From Streptomyces sp. Je 1-369 (lineage in GTDB: Bacteria; Actinomycetota; Actinomycetes; Streptomycetales; Streptomycetaceae): a stretch of DNA of 64,000 nucleotides. The DNA is taken from assembly GCF_026810505.1 (NCBI RefSeq), contig NZ_CP101750.1, forward strand, positions 3,315,254 to 3,379,253, given 5' to 3'. This document shows positions 9,178-17,998 of the stretch, one piece after another. A model generated the notes under the pieces. The model saw nothing but the letters and a program-made list of their open reading frames with translations, was not told where the DNA came from and ran no database searches. The stretch's first letter is position 1; each line of letters opens with the position of its first letter. The position numbers and the translations under genes were made by a program.

Positions 9178-9206
9178 TTGAAGGTTTCGTCGGAATTCCC
9201 TATGCC
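9178..9206 (+). promoter_or_regulatory. putative promoter of the DUF262 gene
   Basis: A TTGAAG -35-like hexamer at 9178 and TATGCC at 9201 are separated by 17 bases, about 133 bases upstream of the chosen ATG. Both are partial matches, so this is a suggestion. The surrounding 9065-9238 spacer is AT-richer than the flanks and holds no gene I can support. Confidence 0.35.
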
Positions 9207-9338
9207 AGGGGCATACGCTGACCTCTTGGGGCGGCGTTGTCGGCACACTCGCATGAGCCGAGGCGTCGCATCCGCATCTCTGTGAACAGCGGGCACCTGA
9301 TCAGGCTCGTGAGGCAAGGGCCGGGGAGACACCACAGC

Positions 9339-11345
9339 ATGGCAGTAGAGCGCACCAACAGGGACGTCCAGACCCTCATCGCGCAGATCTCCGCAGGGGA
9401 GATCATGCTCCCTGAGATCCAGCGCGGTTACGTCTGGAAGGCCACGCAAATAGCGAAGCTAGTCGAGTCCCTGTACCGAGGCTATCCAGCGGGATCACTT
9501 CTGCTGTGGAAGACCGACGAGCCCCCTGAGACTCGCGCGGCGGCGATCGGCTCCAGCCAGCCAATCCCGAGTGTGATGCCCCTGTACTTGCTCGACGGCC
9601 AGCAGCGTCTTACCTCCCTGTACCGGGTGCTCACTGACCACGCTGACGCACAGATCGTGTTTAACATCGAGACGGAAGCATTCCAGAATCAGAGTGCGGC
9701 CACCCGCCGCAACAAGAAGTGGGTCAGGGTCTACGACGTTGTGCGCCCCGACGCGGACACCTTCGCTCTGTACAGCGAGCTGCAGTCAGCCGACCTCACT
9801 ATCAGCGACGCCAAGATCAGACAGCGGCTCAAGGCACTTGAGAGAATTACTGAGAGGGACTTCCATATGGAAGTCCTCCACGAGTTCGAATACGAAGAAG
9901 TGACGCAGATCTTCGTCCGCGTCAACAGCGGAGGCCGGGCACTCAAGACTACCGACCTCGCCATGGCGACGCTGTCCGCCCGATCCCCCGGGTTTCTACG
10001 GCAGTTGGAGGAGGAGTCGGCTCACTGGGCCGAGCTCGGGTACCGAGCCATTGATGTCAACTTCCTCATCAAGGCGATCACCCTTAGCTTGTCCATATCC
10101 GGCAAGCGCACCTCGTCCGTCTCAAGGCTGACAACCGCGAGCCGTGAGTCGGTAGCGGAGGCATGGGAGCGAGTGCGGCGAGGGCTGGAGCGGGTCGTCT
10201 CGCTACTCAAGGACCGACTGCTCGTCCCCACTACCGCGCTTATTCCGTCGATCAGCGCCTTGCATCCGCTCATTGTTTTTCTGGGCCGCGAACCAGTGGT
10301 AGCGCGCATTGCACCTGAGATGGAGGACGGCCTGCTGTACTGGTTCATGGCCGCCACAGCACGTAACCGTTACGGCGGAGCAACAGACAGTTCCCTCACT
10401 CGAGACGTGAAGGCGCTCGACACCGAAGATCCGGTCCGTTCGTTGCTGGCCAACGTGGGAATCGACGGGAGCGGTCTCGTGGTGACGGCTCGCGACCTCG
10501 TCGGCCGGAACCAATCGAGCCCGTACTTCCTCTTCTGCTACCTCGCAGCCGCCCATGCAGACGCGCACGACTGGTGGGATGGCGGCCCGATTTCTGCCAC
10601 CGCAGAAGGTTCCGACAAGCCCGAGTACAGCAACATTCACCCTGCACAGACGCTTCGAAGTCACCAGAACAAGTACTCGGCCGCAGATATCAACGAACTT
10701 GCGAACATCGTCTTCGTCTCGGAAGGGACTGCGAAGAACATCATCGGTAGGCGCTCCCCGGCTGCGTACATACAGCAAGTCGCCGCGAGCGATCTGACCG
10801 CGCACGCCATTCCCACCGAGCCAAGAGTCCTTGAGGCGTCCGGATACAGCCAATTTCTGGCAGCTCGCCGGATGCTACTCGCTGGACGCATTACAGGGCT
10901 TCTTAATCAGTTTCGGCCGGCTTTCCTGAGCGGGGAGACCCACGAGCAACCGCACCCGGAGGTTCAGAGGTCACTCACGCTCGTCGCGTACACCGCAGGC
11001 CACGGCACCAATCTCGTGGCGCAAGCCATACTCAATAAGCGGTCGTGGACCGGAAAAATCAACGTTGCCGAACTCGAAGCTGCTCTCGACACGGCGGCTA
11101 GCGGGATCGACAGTGACGTCACCATCGCCGGAGAGTCTTCCCCGTTGCAGACCGACGAGGACGGCGTGACGTTGCCCATTGGCCCGTTCAGGGTACGCGG
11201 CACCATTAACCAGTGGCGTGCTTCCCTGAAGGCGGTCTTCGAGGATGTCCGGCCCTCTGCTAGTGACCAAGAGGTGCAAGAGAGCCAGTGGTCGGGGGAC
11301 CTAGATGAGCTCCTCCTGACGGATATCGGACGACACAGCGCATAG
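9339..11345 (+). CDS. DUF262 family defence-associated protein
   Basis: A 668-residue protein. The N-terminal DUF262 domain (ParB/Srx superfamily) shows LPEIQRGYVWK at residues 24-34 and the nucleotide-binding DGQQR motif at 86-90, followed by RVNSGGRALKTTDLAMA near 190. In GmrSD-type enzymes this domain couples NTP hydrolysis to DNA cleavage by a His-Me finger domain. A weak counterpart is NIHPAQTL (His434) with LANIVF (Asn456). About 180 further residues of unknown type follow. I chose the ATG at 9339 because GGGGAG lies ten bases upstream. It stands alone and convergent to the ParB-helicase-DUF3883 operon. A restriction role against modified DNA is inferred, not shown. Confidence 0.85.
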   Translation: MAVERTNRDVQTLIAQISAGEIMLPEIQRGYVWKATQIAKLVESLYRGYPAGSLLLWKTDEPPETRAAAIGSSQPIPSVMPLYLLDGQQRLTSLYRVLTDHADAQIVFNIETEAFQNQSAATRRNKKWVRVYDVVRPDADTFALYSELQSADLTISDAKIRQRLKALERITERDFHMEVLHEFEYEEVTQIFVRVNSGGRALKTTDLAMATLSARSPGFLRQLEEESAHWAELGYRAIDVNFLIKAITLSLSISGKRTSSVSRLTTASRESVAEAWERVRRGLERVVSLLKDRLLVPTTALIPSISALHPLIVFLGREPVVARIAPEMEDGLLYWFMAATARNRYGGATDSSLTRDVKALDTEDPVRSLLANVGIDGSGLVVTARDLVGRNQSSPYFLFCYLAAAHADAHDWWDGGPISATAEGSDKPEYSNIHPAQTLRSHQNKYSAADINELANIVFVSEGTAKNIIGRRSPAAYIQQVAASDLTAHAIPTEPRVLEASGYSQFLAARRMLLAGRITGLLNQFRPAFLSGETHEQPHPEVQRSLTLVAYTAGHGTNLVAQAILNKRSWTGKINVAELEAALDTAASGIDSDVTIAGESSPLQTDEDGVTLPIGPFRVRGTINQWRASLKAVFEDVRPSASDQEVQESQWSGDLDELLLTDIGRHSA

Positions 11346-11349
11346 GCTG

Positions 11350-11395
11350 CGCGCGTGGTTCTGCGCGCGAATAGACGTACGCAGAACCACGCGCG
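11350..11395. terminator. bidirectional terminator hairpin
   Basis: Perfect 16-bp arms (11350-11365 and 11380-11395) around a 14-base loop fill the gap between the convergent DUF262 and DUF3883 stop codons. It should end transcription from both sides. Confidence 0.85.
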
Positions 11396-11399
11396 AGCG

Positions 11400-12251
11400 T
11401 CAGTCAGCAGCAGTCCCAGCGATCTTTGCAGGGGCGTCACCCGCGAACAGCGGAAGGAGTGCAGGGATCCCCTTCTCCGGGACCTCTGGAGGCACTTCAA
11501 GCCGACAGGACTCCCAGCGCCCGTACAAGCCCGGGTCAACGGGGACCTGAGCAACGATCCACTCCCTTGGAACGGTTGCGACGGACAGTAGCGCCAGATC
11601 AGCGGTCAGGCGCACCGCGACGAGTTGCCACGCCGGATCCCGGCGCATCGTCTCGTACTCGTTTCGTGACAAGTAAAGAGTGAGTCGACCGCGTCGCATC
11701 GTGGCCTTGGCTTCTATGTGCGCTGAGGCCTTATTCGCATGCACGGCGATGTCATATCCATACCCATCGGAATGCGCTGCAACGTGCTCTATCCGCGCAG
11801 GCACCTCAGCGGTAAGGAGCTCAACAAGAGTCAGCTCGCCAGCCAGTCCGATTTGCTCGCGGCGTGCAGTGTCCACCTTTCCCCACACAGACTGGATATG
11901 AGCGAAAGCTTCGTCTGCAGTGAGCTCCAGTGCTTTGGCGGCCATCAAAGCGTCCTGGGGGAGCTCTCCAGGGTCCCGGATCAGCAGATCGGCATCTGTG
12001 AACCATGGAGAGCCGCTCTCCGAAACAGCAAGTCTGAAGACACGGTCGTGGACAGGCCTCGGATTGCGCACATCATCGAGCAGTCCATTCTTCCTGAGCC
12101 AGTTATAAGCCGCCTCGTACTGGGTTGGAGTGATGTCGCTGTACTCCGGGTGGGCAGTGAACACCGAACGGGATCGCGCGACGCCGGACGACGACAGGTG
12201 CCTCAGCCACCGGGCCGCCGCGCGGAGGACCGGGTCAGGAGGTATGGGCAC
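11400..12251 (-). CDS. DUF3883-type PD-(D/E)XK nuclease-like protein
   Basis: A 283-residue protein. The C-terminal half fits DUF3883: GELTLVELL with Glu139, GYGYDIAV with Asp167, IEAKAT with Glu180 and Lys182, then LTLYLSRNEYETMRR. That spacing of E, D and ExK is the PD-(D/E)XK nuclease core, so a nuclease fold is likely and the catalytic residues look intact. Residues 1-110 look helical, with a winged-helix flavour around TPTQYEAAYNWLRKNG. It is last in the leftward operon and overlaps the helicase end by 17 bases, so it is probably co-translated and may cut DNA for the helicase. Confidence 0.8.
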   Translation of the reverse strand: MPIPPDPVLRAAARWLRHLSSSGVARSRSVFTAHPEYSDITPTQYEAAYNWLRKNGLLDDVRNPRPVHDRVFRLAVSESGSPWFTDADLLIRDPGELPQDALMAAKALELTADEAFAHIQSVWGKVDTARREQIGLAGELTLVELLTAEVPARIEHVAAHSDGYGYDIAVHANKASAHIEAKATMRRGRLTLYLSRNEYETMRRDPAWQLVAVRLTADLALLSVATVPREWIVAQVPVDPGLYGRWESCRLEVPPEVPEKGIPALLPLFAGDAPAKIAGTAAD

Positions 12252-14070
12252 GGAAGTGGCCCATCAGTGCTTGAAGGTCACGCTGGTCCAGACCGCCGCC
12301 GACAGGAGGCTCCTCATCGAGGTCGGCCAGCTCCTGGACAGCTGGGTCATCGAGAATCCTTCCCATGAACTGGAGCTTGTCGCTGAGGCGTTGATCGACG
12401 ACTTCGTCGATGGTGGCCTCCGAAGCGAGAACCGATATACGGGTCTCTGCCTCTGGGTCGAGACCGAGCCGGTGAATGCGGTCGAGGCTCTGGAGAAAGC
12501 GTCCGGCCGCGAAGTCCCGGTCCACATAGACTGCGTCGTGGCAGTGGTGATGCAGACTGATGCCTTCTCCAAGTGTGGCCGGGTTCGAGAGCAGTACCAT
12601 GCAGTCGGGGTCGTTCCGGAACCGTGCGATCTGTGCGTCGCGGTCCTCGGTGCCACCATGAACCATGGCAGGTGAGAACTCTCCGAGAATACGGTCCAAT
12701 GTGTTAAGACTCCGAATGAACGTCGACCAGACAAGCGTCTTTCGACCCTGGGCTGCATTTTGCGCGACGACCGCAAGGGCCTCCTGGTATTTGGGCGACA
12801 TCTCGTAGCTTGGCAAGTCCCGCATCAGGTCGAACAAGGGAGTACCTTCAGGGGCCTTCAAGGGAGGAACTTGGTACGCAAGCGGTTCATAGCGAGTCGT
12901 TCCTACAGTAAGCAATGCAGGGCTCGTTGCGGCCATCAACAGGTAAACGATGATTTTCCCCAGAGCCTGAAAATCGCCCTCTGACCCTGCAGCTCGGGCA
13001 GAAAAACGGCCGATAAGCGCTTCGTAGACCTCACGGTGCAAGGCCGGCATCGGCACGAGCCTCAGGCTGGTAGTCACCGGAGGCAGCCCGAGCTCCCCCT
13101 TCGTAGTCCGGGTGAAGAGCGGCCGCAGTACCTGACTGGCTTTCGCCAGATCGCCGCCGGCCACGGCTTGGGTCACCTTCTGCCGTCCGTGGCCGGGCCA
13201 GACAAAGCCGAATAGGTTCTCCAGGTCCTTTACACCGTTCGGCGCCGGAGTACCCGTGAGGATCAACCGGCGACGGGCGCGGGGCCCAAGCGCGAGACAG
13301 GCCGCCCCGTAGGTGCCCTCAGCGCCTAGCTTCATCCTATGGGCCTCATCGAGCAAAAGCAGTGAAGGCCTGGCTGTAAGCCACTGCCCGAGCTCAGCTA
13401 ATGCACCATCAAGGCGCTCGTAGTTAACGATGAACGCTTCCGTGGCAGGATCAGCCGCGCGCGAGAAGACACTCATGCGCAACGGTTCCGCGAAGCAATA
13501 CTGGTTCTCAGACTGCCAGGACTCGTAGCAGGACTTCGGCCCGACGATCAGGAACCGCTCGATCCCCTGCGTCTGCCGGAGGGCCTGGAAGACAGCGAGA
13601 CCAACGCGCGTTTTACCAGCTCCGGGAACTGAGAAGTTCGCCCCATGGCGCAACGACAGCAGCTTGGCGATGTCCCTGCGCTGGAATGACGTCAGGTCGC
13701 CGATCCATTCCTCCCCCAGCAGGTCATAGACCTGACTGGGGTCCAGATCCTCCGCGGTGTCAGCTGGCGTCCGGTCGAGACGTTCGGCAACGGCCTGTGC
13801 ATCGACTGCGGAGTCCGTGGCCAGAGTCGCCAGCTGCGGGTCCCACTGCACATCCCTCTGATGAGGCCAAGTAGACAGCGCAATTAGGTTCGTGAGCAGA
13901 TCGTCAATCTCGACTTCCAACGTCCCTGACGACCGCTGCGCACTAGTGCGAAACCGCAACGCCAGCCGACGCAAGTCGTCGTGGTGGTCAGCCGCTGCTG
14001 TCAGACGAGCCCTGGTCGCACTCTCGCCAAAGCCAATCTCCAGGCTGGGCGCGGAGCTCGACGGTGGCAT
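12235..14070 (-). CDS. SNF2-type (superfamily 2) DEAD/DEAH helicase
   Basis: A 611-residue SF2 ATPase. RecA-like domain 1 carries the P-loop SVPGAGKTRVGL (Lys153), LIVGPKSCYESW, the DEAH box LLLLDEAHRMK (Asp241) and motif III LTGTPAPN. Domain 2 carries KTLVWSTFIRSL, VHGGTEDR, SNPATLGEGISLHH and the arginine-finger region FLQSLDRIHRLG, all typical of Snf2-like translocases. I chose the ATG at 14070, which overlaps the ParB-like stop by one base and has AGGAG six bases upstream. It likely moves on duplex DNA and directs the DUF3883 partner. There is no Z1 or DISARM-type extra domain that I can see. Confidence 0.9.
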   Translation of the reverse strand: MPPSSSAPSLEIGFGESATRARLTAAADHHDDLRRLALRFRTSAQRSSGTLEVEIDDLLTNLIALSTWPHQRDVQWDPQLATLATDSAVDAQAVAERLDRTPADTAEDLDPSQVYDLLGEEWIGDLTSFQRRDIAKLLSLRHGANFSVPGAGKTRVGLAVFQALRQTQGIERFLIVGPKSCYESWQSENQYCFAEPLRMSVFSRAADPATEAFIVNYERLDGALAELGQWLTARPSLLLLDEAHRMKLGAEGTYGAACLALGPRARRRLILTGTPAPNGVKDLENLFGFVWPGHGRQKVTQAVAGGDLAKASQVLRPLFTRTTKGELGLPPVTTSLRLVPMPALHREVYEALIGRFSARAAGSEGDFQALGKIIVYLLMAATSPALLTVGTTRYEPLAYQVPPLKAPEGTPLFDLMRDLPSYEMSPKYQEALAVVAQNAAQGRKTLVWSTFIRSLNTLDRILGEFSPAMVHGGTEDRDAQIARFRNDPDCMVLLSNPATLGEGISLHHHCHDAVYVDRDFAAGRFLQSLDRIHRLGLDPEAETRISVLASEATIDEVVDQRLSDKLQFMGRILDDPAVQELADLDEEPPVGGGLDQRDLQALMGHFRAHTS

Positions 14071-15479
14071 CAGTGCTCCTGCGTAGCGTCGAGAAGCCAT
14101 GCCACACCGTCACTCGGCGAGCTGAACGTCCGCCCGGCCTGCTTGGCAAGCCGGACCAGGCTGGCTCGCAGGGTGATCAGTGCATCATCGAAAGCGTCTT
14201 CATCCAGGGCCCTCTTGGATTTGGCTTCAGCGAACTCCGCCGCACATTGGTTCACGTAGTCGGCGGCGTCTGTGAGCCTTTCAGGGACCGCCACCTGGCG
14301 CTTATGAAGCTGGGCGTTCTGCCCAGCCATCTTCACGGCGACATCGAAGGTCTTCCGCGCTGACTTGATCAGCCTGTCGGCCGACGTCACCTCTGCGGCT
14401 CCCAGCAGGTCCCCCGCCTGGGAAGCGGCCTTGGCCCGCAGGAGGGTGTCCGTGAGCGTGCGGGTAGTCTTCACCGCCGCCGTCGCGTCAGCGACCTGGA
14501 CTCCGGGCAGCCCAGGGATCTGCACGGCGGTCGGCTGCTGAGCGGCCGGCCTCAAATTATCAGGCAGTCGATCGCTCAGATAGCGGGTGTGGAAGTCTGC
14601 TTCGGCAAGGCGCACAGACGTCTTCGGGTAGTTCAGCACCACCATCGCCAAGCGTGACTCCTTCAACTGTTCGGAGGCGTCAGGGTCAGTTTTGGACAGT
14701 TTCTTGTAGTCACGGTGCAGCTCCCGGAGCTTCTCCTGGTGGTCTTCAAAGTCCACCAGCCGCAGGCACACCCCGTCAGCAGTGCTGCTACGGTCTATCG
14801 CTTCCTGGATCAACTGGTAGACCCAACGGTCCTGATGAAGCGTTGTGGTCTTGATGTTGAAGTCTCGGGCGACATCTTCCTCGCGTCGACCGCTCGCAAG
14901 CTCATCCTCGATGGCTATGAGGCGGTTGATGTATGAGTACTCGCGGCGCTTGTCCCGGCGCAACTGCAGGGCTAGCTCGACGTTGTTGATGTCACGCCGC
15001 GAGGTGTCCGGCGGCAGAATGCCGACACGGATGTCCTTGACGCCCAGGTCTCTGAGTGCGGCACAACGGGTATTGCCGTCGACCAGGATCCCGTCGGGGC
15101 TGATGATCCCCGGCTCTTTCTGACCGAAGTCATCGAGTTCATCCTGCAGAGCGCTGTAGTCCGGGTCCGTCTGGTTCGGATTCGAGGGCTTACAACGCAA
15201 CAGGTCGTGCAGGTACTGCTGCGCAGGCTCGCTCCAAGGCTCCTCCTCGAGAACCCGGTTGCGCTCCGGATTCAGTGTGCGCTGCGCACGGATACGGTGG
15301 GTGTCCGGGTTGAAGTAGAGCATGTCCACCGGCATGGAAATGACATGCAGGTGCCTGTGCTCCCCCCGCCACTCCACACTGATCTTGGCGCCGTTCTCAG
15401 CCATGGCCTGTTTCAGACGCTCTTCCACCAGGGAGCGAACCCTCTCACCCTCAGGCGGAACGCCGAACTTCGTAGCCAT
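14070..15479 (-). CDS. ParB-like N-terminal domain protein
   Basis: A 469-residue protein that opens the leftward operon. The ParB/Srx-type core shows HVISMPVDMLYFNPDTHRIR near residue 45 and the nucleotide-site motif ILVDGNTRCAALRDLG around residues 131-146. A HTH-like segment (RREEDVARDFNIKTTTLHQD) follows near 195-215, as in the ParB central domain. The rest is helical and charged, including a long segment from about 340 that may be coiled coil. I chose the ATG at 15479 with GGGAGGA upstream rather than the TTG six bases earlier. No parA or parS context exists, so chromosome partition is unlikely. A DNA-loading or sensing role for the helicase is inferred. Confidence 0.85.
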   Translation of the reverse strand: MATKFGVPPEGERVRSLVEERLKQAMAENGAKISVEWRGEHRHLHVISMPVDMLYFNPDTHRIRAQRTLNPERNRVLEEEPWSEPAQQYLHDLLRCKPSNPNQTDPDYSALQDELDDFGQKEPGIISPDGILVDGNTRCAALRDLGVKDIRVGILPPDTSRRDINNVELALQLRRDKRREYSYINRLIAIEDELASGRREEDVARDFNIKTTTLHQDRWVYQLIQEAIDRSSTADGVCLRLVDFEDHQEKLRELHRDYKKLSKTDPDASEQLKESRLAMVVLNYPKTSVRLAEADFHTRYLSDRLPDNLRPAAQQPTAVQIPGLPGVQVADATAAVKTTRTLTDTLLRAKAASQAGDLLGAAEVTSADRLIKSARKTFDVAVKMAGQNAQLHKRQVAVPERLTDAADYVNQCAAEFAEAKSKRALDEDAFDDALITLRASLVRLAKQAGRTFSSPSDGVAWLLDATQEH

Positions 15480-15600
15480 AGCCAAATCCTCCCGCTGTCT
15501 CCTGACACCCCTCTCCCTGCATCATGGCAGGAACCACCCACACTGAGCTCGCCGGTGATCCACAATCGTTGCTCCGAGCCCCCGGAGAACGGAGCAGAAG

Positions 15601-16290
15601 GTGTCCATGCCCACTTGGAACGATCCTGAGCTCAAGGCTGGCACCATGATCAAAGGAGCTCTGTGGCTGGTCCAGGAGGTCGGCGTAGGGGGGACGTTCA
15701 CCAAGGGGCAGCTCCGCAACGCGTTCCCCGGCGTTTCCCAAGCCGACCGTCGCCTCCGTGATCTGCGTGACTACGGCTGGGTCATCCTCACGAATACCGA
15801 GGACGCGACGCTGCTGGCAGAGGACCAACGCTTCGTCAAAGCCGGAGTGCCTGTATGGGATCCAGCCGCACGGCGAGCTGCTGCGCCTCAGAAGGCGATC
15901 TCCGCGAAGGAGAAGCAGTCCGTCATGGCGCGTGACGGCTTCATGTGTACGGTGTGCGGCATTGCTGGCGCCGAACCGTACATCGACGACTCCAACCAGA
16001 CCGCTGTCCTGTCCGTTACGCGCCGCGAGACGATCCTCCCGGACGGCCGCCATGAGACTCTGCTGCTGACCGAGTGCAAGCGTTGCCGCGCCGGTTTCCA
16101 GAGTTTCCCTGCCCGGGCTGACGAGGTCCTCGCCGATATCAAGGCTCTGGACCCAAGTGAGCAGCGGCGCTTGGTCCATTGGGCGAAGCGTGGCCGACGC
16201 GGTTCCACGCCCCTGGAGCGAGCCTGGAACGCGTACCGACGGCTACCCGCCGCTGCTCGTGACGAGATTCAGTCCCAACTCGAGGCCTGA
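15601..16290 (+). CDS. HTH plus degenerate HNH/zinc-ribbon protein
   Basis: A 229-residue protein. Residues 1-85 contain a winged-helix-like region (TKGQLRNAFPGVSQADRRLRDLRDYGW). The middle holds a four-Cys pair (CTVCG near 117 and CKRC near 160) spaced as in HNH nucleases. The usual catalytic His residues of the HNH finger are not evident between the Cys pairs, so it may be an inactive or DNA-binding version. GTG 15601 and ATG 15607 are both possible starts, with GGAG at 15591. It reads toward the NaeI-like endonuclease and could be a control or accessory factor of that restriction system. Function is not established. Confidence 0.65.
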   Translation: MSMPTWNDPELKAGTMIKGALWLVQEVGVGGTFTKGQLRNAFPGVSQADRRLRDLRDYGWVILTNTEDATLLAEDQRFVKAGVPVWDPAARRAAAPQKAISAKEKQSVMARDGFMCTVCGIAGAEPYIDDSNQTAVLSVTRRETILPDGRHETLLLTECKRCRAGFQSFPARADEVLADIKALDPSEQRRLVHWAKRGRRGSTPLERAWNAYRRLPAAARDEIQSQLEA

Positions 16291-16402
16291 CCCGAACGCG
16301 GCCCCTTTGCCTCACCAGCAGGCCGCCGGGCTTTCTGGGACGAGCCTGCGGCTGCCGCTGCGATCCGCGCCCTCCCGGCGTCACGAGTGATTACGAGCCG
16401 GG

Positions 16403-17494
16403 ATGCCGCCCAGTCGGGCGGTGGTGCTGTCAGTTGGGGCAGATAGCTTTATCGCACCCAACGATCGTCATCCCACGGAAGAGGGTGCTTTGTTGCTCCC
16501 CATCGAGGTCGATGCCTCCGCAGCCATCAACGTGCACTCCCGCCCGCTCCTAGAGGAGGACGAAGGGCTTGCCTCTGTGCGCCATCGCCTCCGTCAGCTT
16601 GACCCAGAGGGCAAGCGCTTCGCGGCGGTCCTCCGAGACACCATCGATCAGCTGCTCAACGGGGAGTCCACAGGCCGCTACGCCTGGGAGCAGCTGCGCC
16701 AGACCGAGAAGACACACGCAGGCTCCATGGTGGAGATCAACCTTCACCGCGAGTTCGATTTCGCGGACGGCGATGCGACGGACTATCGGATCGCTGGAAT
16801 CGAGGTCGACTGCAAGTTCTCGCAGAAGCTTGGTGGCTGGATGATTCCACCCGAGGCTGTGGGCCACGTATGCCTGCTCGTATGGGCCAGCGACACCAGG
16901 AGCCAGTGGTCCGCGGGCCTCATGCGCATCCAGGAGCAGTTCCTCAACCTAGGTAAAAACAGAGACCGGAAGCTGACGGTCAAGGCGGAGCACCGGAAGA
17001 GAATCTTCTGGCTCTGGTACAACGCTCCCCTCCCCGAGAACGTGCTGCTACACCTTCCTGCTGAGACACGCGACCAGATCCTTCTCCAGGGTAATCGGCA
17101 GGGGCAAGCCCGCGTCATCCAACTGTTCGAGAAAGTCCAGAACAGGAAGATCGGCCGTGGTGCCGTACGCACTGCAGCGCAACAGCTTGATTACTTGGCC
17201 CGACTCCGCGAAGGCAAGGGCAGAGCTCGCACAGTCCTGCGTGAGAAGGGAATTCTCATCGCCGGGCCCTACGGAAAGCACCGGGATATCGCCGAGCGGT
17301 TCGGCGCCGAGGTGCCGGGCAGAGGCCAGTTCGTTAGTTTCCGCGTATGTGAAGCGAAACCCCAGCACGAGGACCGCCCGCGCGTCGACCTCGGCGGCAA
17401 GAGCTGGGTACTAGCCCGGCCCTCCGACCCTGACGAGCCAGGTCCTAAGCTTCCTAAAGTCACCAATGCTGAGACTGAAGCGGCGGAGTTCTGA
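16403..17494 (+). CDS. NaeI-family type II restriction endonuclease
   Basis: It strongly resembles NaeI, a dimeric type IIE enzyme that cuts GCCGGC after binding a second effector site. Recalled NaeI motifs are matched: VLRDTIDQL, EKTHAGSMVEINLHREF, TDYRIAGIEVDCKF and GHVCLLVWASD. Catalytic NaeI Asp86, Asp95 and Lys97 correspond to Asp127, Asp136 and Lys138 here. Leu84 matches NaeI Leu43, the position whose change to Lys makes NaeI a topoisomerase, so this protein should be a nuclease. The C-terminal half corresponds to the effector-binding domain. The start is unsure: ATG 16403 gives 363 residues, TTG 16490 after GAGGG gives 334, nearer NaeI's 317. Target specificity is inferred. Confidence 0.9.
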   Translation: MPPSRAVVLSVGADSFIAPNDRHPTEEGALLLPIEVDASAAINVHSRPLLEEDEGLASVRHRLRQLDPEGKRFAAVLRDTIDQLLNGESTGRYAWEQLRQTEKTHAGSMVEINLHREFDFADGDATDYRIAGIEVDCKFSQKLGGWMIPPEAVGHVCLLVWASDTRSQWSAGLMRIQEQFLNLGKNRDRKLTVKAEHRKRIFWLWYNAPLPENVLLHLPAETRDQILLQGNRQGQARVIQLFEKVQNRKIGRGAVRTAAQQLDYLARLREGKGRARTVLREKGILIAGPYGKHRDIAERFGAEVPGRGQFVSFRVCEAKPQHEDRPRVDLGGKSWVLARPSDPDEPGPKLPKVTNAETEAAEF

Positions 17495-17524
17495 CCACCC
17501 GCCTTAGGAGGTGCGCCGCTCACT

Positions 17525-17998
17525 GTGCCCGAACAAGAACCGTGGATCCCCCCGGAAGGTTCGTGGGCCTCGTCCGCCGCCCGCCGACGGAACATGCAGG
17601 CCATCCGGAGCCGGGACACGAAGCCCGAGAGGCTGATCCGCAGGCTCGTGCACGCGCAAGGATTGCGCTACCGGGTCGCCGCCAAGCCTCTTCCGGGCCT
17701 GCGCCGGACCGCGGACATGGTCTTCCGCCCGGCGCGGGTCGCCGTGTTCATTGATGGGTGTTATTGGCACGGCTGCCCTGAGCACTACGTGCCGCCGAAG
17801 ACGAACTCCGGCTACTGGTCGGACAAAGTCCTCCGGAACATGACCCGCGACCGGGATACCGACCAGCGCCTCACCGACGCCGGCTGGCTCGTGCTCCGCT
17901 TCTGGGAGCATGAGCCAGCCGACGATTGCGCGGCGCGGATCGCGGCAGAGGTCGAGAGGCGTCGGGCCCGCAGCCGGGACGACGACCAGGGCGCTTGA
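17525..17998 (+). CDS. vsr: very short patch repair endonuclease (Vsr)
   Basis: A 157-residue nicking enzyme that starts repair of T:G mismatches left by deamination of 5-methylcytosine. Family motifs are clear: RRNMQAIRSRDTKPE, the metal-site ADMVFRPARVAVFIDGCYWH, the zinc-ligand region GCPEHYVPPKTNSGYW, NMTRDRD and VLRFWEHE. It begins with GTG 17525. A perfect TTAGGAGGTG ribosome site lies upstream but at an unusually long spacing of about 13 bases. It sits 30 bases after the NaeI-like gene. Its stop codon abuts the convergent methyltransferase stop, so the two share the sequence TGATCA. Confidence 0.95.
   Translation: MPEQEPWIPPEGSWASSAARRRNMQAIRSRDTKPERLIRRLVHAQGLRYRVAAKPLPGLRRTADMVFRPARVAVFIDGCYWHGCPEHYVPPKTNSGYWSDKVLRNMTRDRDTDQRLTDAGWLVLRFWEHEPADDCAARIAAEVERRRARSRDDDQGA

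Noticed and set aside
12235..14070. Type I restriction or DISARM helicase
   Set aside because: No HsdS or HsdM, no DUF1998 or PLD genes. The protein lacks the long extra domains of DrmA/DrmD as far as I can see.
14070..15479. ParB-like protein as plasmid partition protein
   Set aside because: There is no parA, no parS-like repeats and no replication gene nearby. The partner genes are helicase and nuclease-like.
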